Shown here piece after piece: positions 23,437 to 31,299 of a stretch of DNA of 34,864 nt. The translations under genes and the position numbers were made by a program. The notes beneath the pieces were generated by a model. The model was not told where the DNA came from, made no database searches, and was given only the letters and a program-made list of their open reading frames with translations. The stretch lies in NCBI GenBank assembly GCA_000716465.1, contig JNWL01000056.1, positions 1 through 34,864 on the forward strand. The letters run 5' to 3'. Source of the DNA: Streptomyces bikiniensis. Its GTDB lineage: Bacteria; Actinomycetota; Actinomycetes; Streptomycetales; Streptomycetaceae. How positions within the stretch are numbered: position 1 is the first letter of the stretch; every line of letters begins with the position of its first letter.

Positions 23437-24588
23437 ATGACACGCAGGACCGTCCGCATCGCCATGAACGGCGTCACCGGCCGCATGGGCCACCGCCAGC
23501 ACCTCGTCCGCTCGATCCTCGCCCTGCGCGAGCAGGGCGGCCTCGACCTCGGGAATGGCGAGACGCTGTGGCCCGAACCCGTCCTCGTCGGCCGCCGCGA
23601 GCCCGCCCTGCGCGCCCTCGCCGGGCGCCACGGCCTCACCGAGTGGTCCACCGACCTCGACGCGGTCCTCGCGGACGACACGGTCGACGTCTACTTCGAC
23701 GCCCAGGTCACCTCCGCCCGCGCCGACGCGATCCGCCGCGCCGTAGCCGCCGGCAAGCACGTCTACACCGAGAAGCCGACCGCCGGGGACCTCGCCGAAG
23801 CCCTCGACCTCGCCCGGCTCGCGACCGAGAGGGGGATCAAGCACGGCGTGGTCCAGGACAAGCTGTTCCTGCCGGGCCTGCGCAAGCTCAAGCGCCTGGT
23901 CGACGGCGGCTTCTTCGGCGAGATCCTGTCCGTACGGGGGGAGTTCGGCTACTGGGTCTTCGAGGGCGACTGGCAGGAGGCCCAGCGCCCCAGCTGGAAC
24001 TACCGCGCGGAGGACGGCGGCGGGATCGTCGTCGACATGTTCCCGCACTGGGAGTACGTGCTCCACGAGCTCTTCGGCCGGGTCACCTCCGTCAGCGCCC
24101 ACGTCGCCACCCACGTCCCGCGCCGCTGGGACGAGCACGGCAAGCCCTACGAGGCCACCGCCGAGGACGCGGCGTACGGGATCTTCGAGCTGGAGGGCGG
24201 GGCCGTCGCCCAGATCAACTCCTCCTGGACGGTCCGCGTCCACCGCGACGAACTGGTCGAGTTCCAGGTCGACGGCACCCACGGCTCCGCCGTCGCCGGG
24301 CTGCGCGGCTGCCGCGTCCAGCACCGCTCGGCCACCCCGAAGCCGGTCTGGAACCCGGACGTCCCGGTGACCGAACCCTTCCGCGACCAGTGGCAGGAGG
24401 TCCCGGACAACGCCGACTTCGACAACGGCTTCAAGGCCCAGTGGGAGCTGTTCCTGCGCCACGTCGTCCTGGACGAGCCCTACCACTGGGACCTCCTCGC
24501 GGGCGCCCGCGGCGTCCAGCTCGCGGAACTGGGCCTGCGCTCGGCGACGGAGGGCCGCCGACTGGAGGTCCCGGAGGTGACGCGGTGA
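23437..24588 (+). CDS. Gfo/Idh/MocA-family oxidoreductase
   Basis: 383 residues. The N-terminal Rossmann fold has RIAMNGVTGRMGHRQHLVRS, an unusual dinucleotide-binding version with G-V-T-G-R-M in place of the standard G-x-G-x-x-G. The family signature YTEKPTAG (about residues 109-116) carries the catalytic-site lysine-proline pair. The C-terminal domain contains DMFPHWEYVLHELFG and the substrate-site region. The family oxidises or reduces sugars, inositols and sugar acids with NAD(P). It is the first gene of a three-gene operon with a DUF993 protein and a sugar isomerase/epimerase, next to a LacI regulator, so a role in catabolism of a carbohydrate or cyclitol is very likely. The exact substrate is unknown. 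Confidence 0.92.
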   Translation: MTRRTVRIAMNGVTGRMGHRQHLVRSILALREQGGLDLGNGETLWPEPVLVGRREPALRALAGRHGLTEWSTDLDAVLADDTVDVYFDAQVTSARADAIRRAVAAGKHVYTEKPTAGDLAEALDLARLATERGIKHGVVQDKLFLPGLRKLKRLVDGGFFGEILSVRGEFGYWVFEGDWQEAQRPSWNYRAEDGGGIVVDMFPHWEYVLHELFGRVTSVSAHVATHVPRRWDEHGKPYEATAEDAAYGIFELEGGAVAQINSSWTVRVHRDELVEFQVDGTHGSAVAGLRGCRVQHRSATPKPVWNPDVPVTEPFRDQWQEVPDNADFDNGFKAQWELFLRHVVLDEPYHWDLLAGARGVQLAELGLRSATEGRRLEVPEVTR

Positions 24589-24640
24589 CGCCGGCGCCGG
24601 GCCCGAAGGACCACCGCACCGACACCACGGAAGTGACCCG

Positions 24641-25792
24641 ATGACGATCCGCCTCCCCGCCCCCGACGGCGGTCTCCGGACCTACGAGCCCCGCACCGAC
24701 CCCCTGGCGCCCGTTCCGGCCGGCCCGCCGGTCTCCCGTACGGTCTTCTCCGCCGCGCACGTCGTCGCCGACCCGTACGCCGACACCACCCCCGACGGCC
24801 CCGCCGCCGTCGACTGGGACGCCACCCTCGCCTTCCGCCGCCACCTCTGGTCCCACGGCCTCGGCGTCGCGGAGGCGATGGACACGGCCCAGCGCGGCAT
24901 GGGCCTCGACTGGGCGGGCGCGGCCGAACTGATCCGGCGCTCGGCCGCCGAGGCGAGGGCCGTCGGCGGCCGGATCGCCTGCGGCGCGGGCACCGACCAG
25001 CTGCCCCACGGCACCCTGCCGCAGATCCGCGCCGCGTACGAGGAACAGCTCGCGGTCGTGGAGGAGTCGGGCGCGCAGACGATCCTGATGGCCTCCCGCG
25101 CCCTCGCGGCCACCGCCACCGGCCCCGACGACTACCTCGACGTCTACGGCCACCTCCTGCGCCAGGCGAGCGAGCCGGTGATCCTGCACTGGCTGGGCCC
25201 GATGTTCGACCCGGCGCTCGACGGGTACTGGGGCTCGACCGACCTCGACGCGGCGACGGAGACCTTCCTCGGCGTGATCGCGGCCCACCCGGACAAGGTC
25301 GACGGCGTCAAGGTCTCCCTCCTGGACGCCCGGCGCGAGGTCGAGCTGCGCCGCCGCCTCCCCGACGGCGTCCGCTGCTACACGGGCGACGACTTCCACT
25401 ACCCGGAGCTGATCGAGGGCGACGCACAGGGTTTCAGCCACGCCCTGCTCGGCGTCTTCGACCCGCTGGGCCCGCTGGCGGCGCGGGCGGTCCGCACCCT
25501 CGACACGGGCGACACGAAGGGCTTCCGCGCACTCCTGGACCCCACGGTGGCCCTGTCCCGCCACCTCTTCCAGCCCCCCACCCGCTACTACAAGACGGGC
25601 GTCGTCCTCCTGGCCTGGCTGGCCGGCCACCAGGACCACTTCACGATGGTCGGCGGCCTCCAGTCCGCCCGCTCGCTCCCCCACCTCGCGCGCGCGTACG
25701 AACTGGCCGACGGGCTCGGCCTGTTCCCCGACCCGGCCCTGGCGGAGTCCCGCATGAAGTCCCTCCTCACGGTCCACGGAGTCCCGCGATGA
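24641..25792 (+). CDS. DUF993 family protein (dihydrodipicolinate-synthase-like TIM barrel)
   Basis: 383 residues belonging to the DUF993 family, which resembles class I aldolases of the dihydrodipicolinate synthase / N-acetylneuraminate lyase group. Seen are FSAAHVVADPY near the N-terminus, LWSHGLGVAEAMDTAQRGMG, VILHWLGPMFDP, a lysine in VDGVKVSLLD at about residue 224 that is a candidate Schiff-base residue, and RCYTGDDFHYPELI. The ATG at 24641 is 52 bp after the dehydrogenase stop, and its own stop overlaps the isomerase start (ATGA). Sandwiched between an oxidoreductase and an epimerase under LacI control, it probably cleaves or rearranges an oxidised sugar. That reaction is inferred. Confidence 0.87.
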   Translation: MTIRLPAPDGGLRTYEPRTDPLAPVPAGPPVSRTVFSAAHVVADPYADTTPDGPAAVDWDATLAFRRHLWSHGLGVAEAMDTAQRGMGLDWAGAAELIRRSAAEARAVGGRIACGAGTDQLPHGTLPQIRAAYEEQLAVVEESGAQTILMASRALAATATGPDDYLDVYGHLLRQASEPVILHWLGPMFDPALDGYWGSTDLDAATETFLGVIAAHPDKVDGVKVSLLDARREVELRRRLPDGVRCYTGDDFHYPELIEGDAQGFSHALLGVFDPLGPLAARAVRTLDTGDTKGFRALLDPTVALSRHLFQPPTRYYKTGVVLLAWLAGHQDHFTMVGGLQSARSLPHLARAYELADGLGLFPDPALAESRMKSLLTVHGVPR

Positions 25793-26592
25793 ACCCCGAC
25801 CGCTTCTCGGTCAACCAGATGACGGTCAGACAGCTCCCCCTCCCCGACCTCGTCTCCCACTGCGTCCGCCTGGGCATCCGCGGCGTGGGCCTGTGGCGCG
25901 AACCCGTCCGGCAGTACGGCGTGGAGGCGGCGGCCCGGCTCGTACGGGAGGCGGGCCTCGAGGTCACCACCCTCTGCCGGGGCGGCTTCTTCACCTCGGA
26001 CGACTGGCTCGCCTCCAACCGCGCGGCGGTCGACGAGGCGGCGGCCCTCGGCACCGACACCCTGGTCCTGGTCTCCGGCGGCCTCACCCCGGCCTTCCCG
26101 GACCTGCCCGCCGCCCGGGCCCGCATCACGGAGGCGATCGGCGAACTGGCCCCGTACGCCGCGGAACACGGCGTCCGCCTCGCCGTCGAACCCCTCCACC
26201 CGATGTACGCCTCCGACCGCTGCGCCGTCTCCACCCTGGACCAGGCCCTGGAGATCGCCGAGCGCTTCCCGTCCTCGCAGGTGGGCGTGGTGGTCGACAC
26301 GTACCACCTCTGGTGGGACGACCGGGCCCCGGCGGCGGTGGAACGCGCGGCCGCGACCGGCCGCGTCCACTCCTTCCAGCTCGCCGACTGGACCACCCCC
26401 CTCCCGGCCGGCGTCCTCAACGGCCGCGGCCAACTGGGCACGGGCGCGATCGACCTCCGCGCCTGGACCGCCCTCCTGGAGAAGACCGGCTACACGGGCC
26501 CGGTGGAGGTGGAACTCTTCAACGACACCCTGTGGGCGAGGGACGGGGCCGAGGTCCTGGAGGAGACGCTGGAACGCTTCCTGGCGATCTGA
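25789..26592 (+). CDS. Sugar phosphate isomerase/epimerase family protein (xylose-isomerase-like TIM barrel)
   Basis: 267 residues, AP-endonuclease-2 / xylose-isomerase-like TIM barrel. Likely metal ligands are the glutamate in LAVEPLHPMY (about 145), D and H in VVVDTYHLWWDD (about 169-172), and E in VEVELFND near residue 244. The GRGQLGTGAIDLRAW segment is typical of IolE/IolI-like and hydroxypyruvate-isomerase-like members. It overlaps the DUF993 gene by 4 bp and ends 8 bp before the converging DUF937 gene. It is the last enzyme of the LacI-controlled operon, probably isomerising or epimerising the intermediate. There is no room for a separate terminator at its end. Confidence 0.9.
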   Translation: MNPDRFSVNQMTVRQLPLPDLVSHCVRLGIRGVGLWREPVRQYGVEAAARLVREAGLEVTTLCRGGFFTSDDWLASNRAAVDEAAALGTDTLVLVSGGLTPAFPDLPAARARITEAIGELAPYAAEHGVRLAVEPLHPMYASDRCAVSTLDQALEIAERFPSSQVGVVVDTYHLWWDDRAPAAVERAAATGRVHSFQLADWTTPLPAGVLNGRGQLGTGAIDLRAWTALLEKTGYTGPVEVELFNDTLWARDGAEVLEETLERFLAI

Positions 26593-26599
26593 GGCCCCG

Positions 26600-27076
26600 C
26601 TACCTCGGGCCGCCCAGCAGGTCCCCGAGCCCGCCGCCCGCGCCGCCCTTCTTCGCGGCGCGCTTGGTGAGGACCGCGACGACGACGGGGACGAGGAGTT
26701 CGACCGCGCGGTTCGCGGTGGCCGGCGGGATGCCGGTGCGCTTCGCGACCGCATGGGCCGCCGGCTTCGCCAGCTTGGCGAGCACCCCGGCCATCAGACC
26801 GCCGCTCATCAGACCGCCGAGGGTCGCGACGCCCTGGAGCGGCGGTTCGGGGGAGGCGACCTCGTCCACGGCGGCGCGCACCTCGTCCGCGCTGCCGGGC
26901 TCGGCGGCGGCCTGCCGCAGTTCGCCGGAGAGCTCCGCCACCGAGCTGCCCACGACCTCCCGGGCCCCGGCCGCGTCCGTACCGAGGAGCCCGGCGATCT
27001 CGTGCAGCCGGTCGGCGCCCAGCTCGTCCAGGACGTCGTCCTGGAAGGAAGGATCCTGGAAGGAAGGTTCACTCAT
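26600..27076 (-). CDS. DUF937-domain protein
   Basis: 158 residues. The pattern DDVLDELGADRLHEIAGLLG, then VVGSSVAELSGELRQAAA, then ATLGGLMSGGLMAGVL and a final AAKKGGAGGGLGDLLGG is that of DUF937 (YidB-like) proteins, small helical proteins of unknown function. The ATG at 27076 is chosen because residues 2-14 (SEPSFQDPSFQDD) form a clean acidic N-terminus; the frame continues upstream only as antisense to the helicase gene. It is divergent from the RecD2-like gene (100 bp apart) and convergent with the catabolic operon. No functional context is visible. Confidence 0.82.
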   Translation of the reverse strand: MSEPSFQDPSFQDDVLDELGADRLHEIAGLLGTDAAGAREVVGSSVAELSGELRQAAAEPGSADEVRAAVDEVASPEPPLQGVATLGGLMSGGLMAGVLAKLAKPAAHAVAKRTGIPPATANRAVELLVPVVVAVLTKRAAKKGGAGGGLGDLLGGPR

Positions 27077-27175
27077 GCCGGAAACGCTACGTTTCATCCG
27101 TGCCCCCGGCATCCGGAACCGCGGGTTCTCCACAGCCCCGCCCGCCCTGTCCGACCCCTTCGCTACGGTCGACAC

Positions 27176-29401
27176 ATGTCCAACGAGGGTCGCGGTCCGG
27201 CAGTGGTCGAAGGGGTCCTGGAGCGGATCACCTATGCCAACGAGGAGACGGGGTACACGGTCGCCCGGGTCGACACCGGGCGGGGCGCCGGTGACCTCCT
27301 CACGGTCGTCGGCGCGCTGCTCGGCGCCCAGCCGGGGGAGTCGCTGCGGATGGAGGGCCGCTGGGGGTCCCACCCGCAGTACGGGAAGCAGTTCACCGTC
27401 GAGAACTACACGACCGTCCTGCCCGCCACCATCCAGGGCATCCGCCGCTACCTCGGCTCCGGTCTGGTCAAGGGCATCGGGCCCGTCTTCGCCGACCGCA
27501 TCACGCAGCACTTCGGGCTCGACACCCTCGACGTCCTCGAAGAGTCCCCGGGGCGGCTCATCGAGGTCCCGGGGCTCGGACCCAAGCGGACCAGGAACAT
27601 CACCGCCGCCTGGGAGGAGCAGAAGGCGATCAAGGAGGTGATGGTCTTCCTCCAGGAGGTCGGCGTCTCCACCTCCATCGCGGTGCGGATCTACAAGCAG
27701 TACGGGGACGCCTCCATCTCCGTCGTGCGGAACCAGCCGTACCGGCTCGCCGCCGACGTGTGGGGCATCGGCTTCCTCACCGCCGACCGGATCGCCCAGT
27801 CCGTCGGCATCCCGCACGACAGCCCCGACCGGGTGAAGGCCGGCCTCCAGTACGCCCTGTCGCAGTCCGGCGACCAGGGGCACTGCTTCCTGCCCGAGGA
27901 GCGGCTGATCGCGGACTCGGTGAAGCTGCTCCAGGTGGACACCGGGCTCGTCATCGAGTGCCTGGGCGAGCTGGCCGAGGACCCCGAGGGGGTCGTGCGG
28001 GAGACCGTGCCGGGGCCCGAGGGGACACCGGTCACCGCCGTGTACCTGATCCCGTTCCACCGGGCCGAGCTGTCCCTCGCCGGGCAGCTCCGGCGGCTGC
28101 TGCGGGCCGAGGAGGACCGGATGCCGGCCTTCCGGGACGCGCCCTGGGACAAGGCCCTGGCCTGGCTCGCGACCCGCACCGGCGCCTCCCTCGCGCCCGA
28201 GCAGGAGGAGGCCGTGCGGCTCGCCCTCACCCGCAAGGTCGCGGTCCTCACCGGCGGCCCCGGCTGCGGCAAGTCGTTCACGGTCCGCTCCATCGTGGAG
28301 CTGGCCCGCGCCAAGAAGGCCAAGGTGGTGCTCGCCGCCCCCACCGGCCGGGCCGCCAAGCGCCTCGCGGAGCTGACCGGCGCCGAGGCCTCCACCGTCC
28401 ACCGGCTCCTGGAGCTCAAGCCCGGCGGGGACGCCGCCTACGACCGGGACCGCCCCCTGGACGCGGACCTGGTCGTCGTGGACGAGGCCTCCATGCTGGA
28501 CCTGCTCCTGGCGAACAAGCTGGTGAAGGCGGTGGCCCCGGGCGCCCACCTGCTGCTCGTGGGGGACGTGGACCAGCTCCCCTCGGTCGGCGCGGGCGAG
28601 GTCCTCGGCGACCTGCTCGCCCCCGGCAGCCCCGTCCCGGCGGTCCGGCTGACCCGGATCTTCCGGCAGGCCCAGCAGTCCGGCGTGGTCGTCAACGCGC
28701 ACCGGATCAACGCCGGCACGCCCCCGCGCACCGAGGGCCTGCCGGACTTCTTCCTCTTCGCCGAGGAGGAGACCGAGGACGCCGCCCGGGTCGCCGTGGA
28801 GGTCGCGGCCCGCCGCATTCCGGCCAAGTTCGGCCTCGATCCGCGCCGGGACGTCCAGGTCCTGGCCCCGATGCACCGGGGCCCGGCGGGCGCGGGCGCG
28901 CTCAACGGGCTGCTCCAGCAGGCCATCACCCCGGCCCGCCCCGACCTCCCGGAGAAGCGGTTCGGCGGGCGCGTCTTCCGCGTGGGCGACAAGGTCACCC
29001 AGATCCGCAACAACTACGACAAGGGGGAGAACGGCGTCTTCAACGGCACCGTCGGCGTCGTCACCGCCCTGGACCTCGTCGAGCAGCGCCTGACCGTGCG
29101 GACGGACGAGGACGAGGAGGTGCCGTACGACTTCGACGAGCTGGACGAACTCGCCCACGCGTACGCGGTCACCATCCACCGCTCGCAGGGCAGCGAGTAC
29201 CCGGCGGTGGTGATCCCGGTCACCATGAGCGCCTGGATGATGCTCCAGCGGAACCTGCTCTACACGGCCGTGACCCGGGCCCGGAAGCTGGTCGTCCTGG
29301 TCGGCTCCCGCCGGGCGATCGCCCAGGCGGTGCGCACGGTCTCGGCGGGCCGCCGCTTTACCGCACTCGCCCACCGGCTCACAGGGGCGGCCCTCGTGTG
29401 A
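27176..29401 (+). CDS. recD2: RecD2-family ATP-dependent DNA helicase (SF1)
   Basis: 741 residues, the usual length of stand-alone RecD-like (YrrC/RecD2) helicases. The N-terminal OB-like region (GVLERITYANEETGYTVARV) and tandem helix-hairpin-helix segments (SGLVKGIGPVFADRI, VPGLGPKRTRNITAAW) precede the motor. Walker A is LTGGPGCGKSFTVR with K366; motif II is DLVVVDEASML; late motifs include HAYAVTIHRSQGSEYPAVVI and LLYTAVTRARKLVVLVG. It is a 5'-3' helicase of DNA repair that does not need RecB and RecC. The start at 27176 gives the standard N-terminus and lies 100 bp from the divergent DUF937 gene. It belongs to the conserved core region with citA. Confidence 0.94.
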   Translation: MSNEGRGPAVVEGVLERITYANEETGYTVARVDTGRGAGDLLTVVGALLGAQPGESLRMEGRWGSHPQYGKQFTVENYTTVLPATIQGIRRYLGSGLVKGIGPVFADRITQHFGLDTLDVLEESPGRLIEVPGLGPKRTRNITAAWEEQKAIKEVMVFLQEVGVSTSIAVRIYKQYGDASISVVRNQPYRLAADVWGIGFLTADRIAQSVGIPHDSPDRVKAGLQYALSQSGDQGHCFLPEERLIADSVKLLQVDTGLVIECLGELAEDPEGVVRETVPGPEGTPVTAVYLIPFHRAELSLAGQLRRLLRAEEDRMPAFRDAPWDKALAWLATRTGASLAPEQEEAVRLALTRKVAVLTGGPGCGKSFTVRSIVELARAKKAKVVLAAPTGRAAKRLAELTGAEASTVHRLLELKPGGDAAYDRDRPLDADLVVVDEASMLDLLLANKLVKAVAPGAHLLLVGDVDQLPSVGAGEVLGDLLAPGSPVPAVRLTRIFRQAQQSGVVVNAHRINAGTPPRTEGLPDFFLFAEEETEDAARVAVEVAARRIPAKFGLDPRRDVQVLAPMHRGPAGAGALNGLLQQAITPARPDLPEKRFGGRVFRVGDKVTQIRNNYDKGENGVFNGTVGVVTALDLVEQRLTVRTDEDEEVPYDFDELDELAHAYAVTIHRSQGSEYPAVVIPVTMSAWMMLQRNLLYTAVTRARKLVVLVGSRRAIAQAVRTVSAGRRFTALAHRLTGAALV

Positions 29402-29454
29402 AAGATCACGGAGGGGTACCGGAACCGGGGCGAAGGGGGCAGGATATGAAGGTT

Positions 29455-29473
29455 GGCGGCACTCAGTGCCGCC
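29455..29473 (+). terminator. Hairpin between the helicase gene and citA
   Basis: GGCGGCAC (29455-29462) and GTGCCGCC (29466-29473) form a perfect 8-bp stem with a 3-nt loop, 54 bases after the helicase stop, followed by AATTGG. Likely terminator for the helicase gene, although a role in the citA leader is possible. Confidence 0.55.
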
Positions 29474-29580
29474 AATTGGCCCAATGGTCGACCCCGAGTG
29501 CACTCTCCTGAGCCAAATGGGGGATGGTAGAGACAGTCAGGGCACCTCGAAGAAGAGGCACTACGTCGGTGAGGGATGAC

Positions 29581-30870
29581 GTGAGCGACAACTCTGTAGT
29601 ACTGCGGTACGCGGACGGTGAATACACCTACCCGGTGGTCGAGAGCACCGTCGGTGACAAGGGCTTCGACATCGGGAAACTCCGAGCCCAGACCGGTCTG
29701 GTCACCCTGGACAGCGGATACGGCAACACCGCCGCCTACAAATCCGCCATCACCTACCTCGACGGTGAGCAGGGCATTCTGCGGTACCGCGGCTACCCCA
29801 TCGAGCAGCTGGCCGAGCGCTCCTCCTTCCTCGAGGTGGCGTACCTGCTGATCAACGGCGAGCTGCCCAAGGTCGACGAGCTGGCGACCTTCAAGAACGA
29901 GATCACGCAGCACACGCTGGTCCACGAGGACGTCAAGAACTTCTTCCGCGGCTTCCCGCGGGACGCCCACCCGATGGCGATGCTGTCCTCGGTGGTCTCC
30001 GCGCTGTCCACCTTCTACCAGGACAGCCACAACCCGTTCGACGAGGAGCAGCGCCACCTCTCCACGATCCGGCTGCTCGCCAAGCTGCCGACGATCGCGG
30101 CGTACGCGTACAAGAAGTCGATCGGCCACCCGTTCGTCTACCCGCGCAACGACCTCGGGTACGTCGAGAACTTCCTGCGCATGACCTTCTCGGTCCCGGC
30201 GCAGGAGTACGAGCTCGACCCGGTCGTCGTCTCGGCGCTCGACAAGCTGCTCATCCTGCACGCGGACCACGAGCAGAACTGTTCGACCTCCACCGTGCGC
30301 CTGGTCGGCTCCTCGCAGGCGAACATGTTCGCCTCGATCTCCGCCGGCATCTCGGCCCTCTGGGGCCCCCTGCACGGCGGCGCCAACCAGTCGGTCCTGG
30401 AGATGCTGGAGGGCATCCAGGCCAACGGCGGCGACGTCGACTCCTTCATCCGCAAGGTGAAGAACAAGGAGGACGGCGTCCGCCTGATGGGCTTCGGCCA
30501 CCGGGTGTACAAGTCCTTCGACCCCCGCGCCAAGATCATCAAGGCGGCGGCGCACGACGTCCTCTCGGCGCTCGGCAAGTCCGACGAGCTCCTGGACATC
30601 GCGCTCAAGCTGGAGGAGCACGCGCTCTCCGACGACTACTTCGTCTCGCGCAACCTCTACCCGAACGTGGACTTCTACACGGGTCTGATCTACCGCGCCA
30701 TGGGCTTCCCGACCGAGATGTTCACCGTGCTCTTCGCGCTCGGCCGCCTCCCCGGCTGGATCGCCCAGTGGCACGAGATGATCAAGGAGCCGGGTTCCCG
30801 CATCGGCCGCCCGCGCCAGATCTACACGGGCGAGGTCCTGCGCGACTTCGTCCCGGTCGAGGCCCGCTGA
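29581..30870 (+). CDS. citA: Citrate synthase
   Basis: 429 residues from GTG at 29581, with GAGGG seven bases upstream; the frame also opens at 29524, but the sequence from MSDNSVVLRYADG onward matches the known N-terminus of Streptomyces citrate synthases. Catalytic residues are visible: H265 in WGPLHGGANQ, H307 in GFGHRVYK and D364 in NVDFYTG. The acetyl-CoA and allosteric regions follow the type II hexameric pattern. It condenses acetyl-CoA and oxaloacetate, the entry step of the citric acid cycle. It stands alone with terminators on both sides. Its presence marks this part of the window as conserved core chromosome. Confidence 0.97.
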   Translation: MSDNSVVLRYADGEYTYPVVESTVGDKGFDIGKLRAQTGLVTLDSGYGNTAAYKSAITYLDGEQGILRYRGYPIEQLAERSSFLEVAYLLINGELPKVDELATFKNEITQHTLVHEDVKNFFRGFPRDAHPMAMLSSVVSALSTFYQDSHNPFDEEQRHLSTIRLLAKLPTIAAYAYKKSIGHPFVYPRNDLGYVENFLRMTFSVPAQEYELDPVVVSALDKLLILHADHEQNCSTSTVRLVGSSQANMFASISAGISALWGPLHGGANQSVLEMLEGIQANGGDVDSFIRKVKNKEDGVRLMGFGHRVYKSFDPRAKIIKAAAHDVLSALGKSDELLDIALKLEEHALSDDYFVSRNLYPNVDFYTGLIYRAMGFPTEMFTVLFALGRLPGWIAQWHEMIKEPGSRIGRPRQIYTGEVLRDFVPVEAR

Positions 30871-30940
30871 GCCGTACCGGTCGAGCCCCGCCGGCCCTTC
30901 GCGGCGCCCCGGCACCGAAAGGCCCGGTACCGAAAAGCGA

Positions 30941-30990
30941 GAAGCGCCCCGCTCCCCGATCCCCCCACGGGTCGGCGAGCGGGGCGCTTC
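30941..30990. terminator. Strong 14-bp stem terminator after citA
   Basis: GAAGCGCCCCGCTC (30941-30954) pairs perfectly with GAGCGGGGCGCTTC (30977-30990) across a 22-nt loop, 71 bases after the citA stop. The symmetric stem would work in both directions and could also serve leftward transcripts coming from copA. Confidence 0.8.
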
Positions 30991-31152
30991 CCATATCCCC
31001 GGTGCGGATTCCCCCCACGGGATCCGGGCCGGGCGTCTGCCGGCGCCAGCCGGTGGCTGCGCGGATCGGGCGCGACGCGGTATGCCGGGGTACGCGTACG
31101 GGAGGGCCGCTCAAAGCTCCCCGGTGCACGTGCCCCGGCCAACGCTTGCCTG

Positions 31153-31195
31153 GAACGTCCCCCAAGACATCCCATGAACGTCCCCCAAGACGTTC
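31153..31195. repeat. Two 16-bp direct repeats 23 bp apart, second with a dyad
   Basis: GAACGTCCCCCAAGAC occurs at 31153-31168 and 31176-31191. The second copy extends into an inverted repeat, GAACGTC (31176-31182) and GACGTTC (31189-31195) around CCCCAA. The first copy has a degenerate right arm. This resembles a protein-binding site pair placed about two helical turns apart, but there is no obvious gene for it to control. Confidence 0.7.
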
Positions 31196-31299
31196 TCGGC
31201 ATCGCCCACTTAGACCCACGAACAGCCCAGATGGTTACCCCACAATATCTGTGATCTAGGTCTCGGTGTGAAGGTCCTGTGCGTCACGTGTAAGTGAAC

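Larger units (their letters stand above)
30871..31299. other. Convergent gap between citA and copA
   Basis: 429 bp without a gene I trust. It contains the citA terminator (30941-30990), a twofold motif CCCCCCACGGG at 30961 and near 31012, the 23-bp spaced repeats at 31153-31191, an AT-richer patch around 31231-31260 (with ACAATATCT), and two CACGTG palindromes at 31285 and 31301 spanning the copA stop. Leftward open frames here have unremarkable translations and no good start. Confidence 0.6.

Noticed and set aside
26600..29503. Leftward 967-codon frame covering the helicase gene
   Set aside because: Only its last 158 codons (from 27076) look like a protein, the DUF937 gene. The rest is antisense to the well-supported RecD2-like gene.
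30822..31202. Leftward 126-codon frame in the citA-copA gap
   Set aside because: It is arginine- and glycine-rich without a domain, has no convincing ribosome binding site, and runs into the 3' end of citA on the opposite strand.
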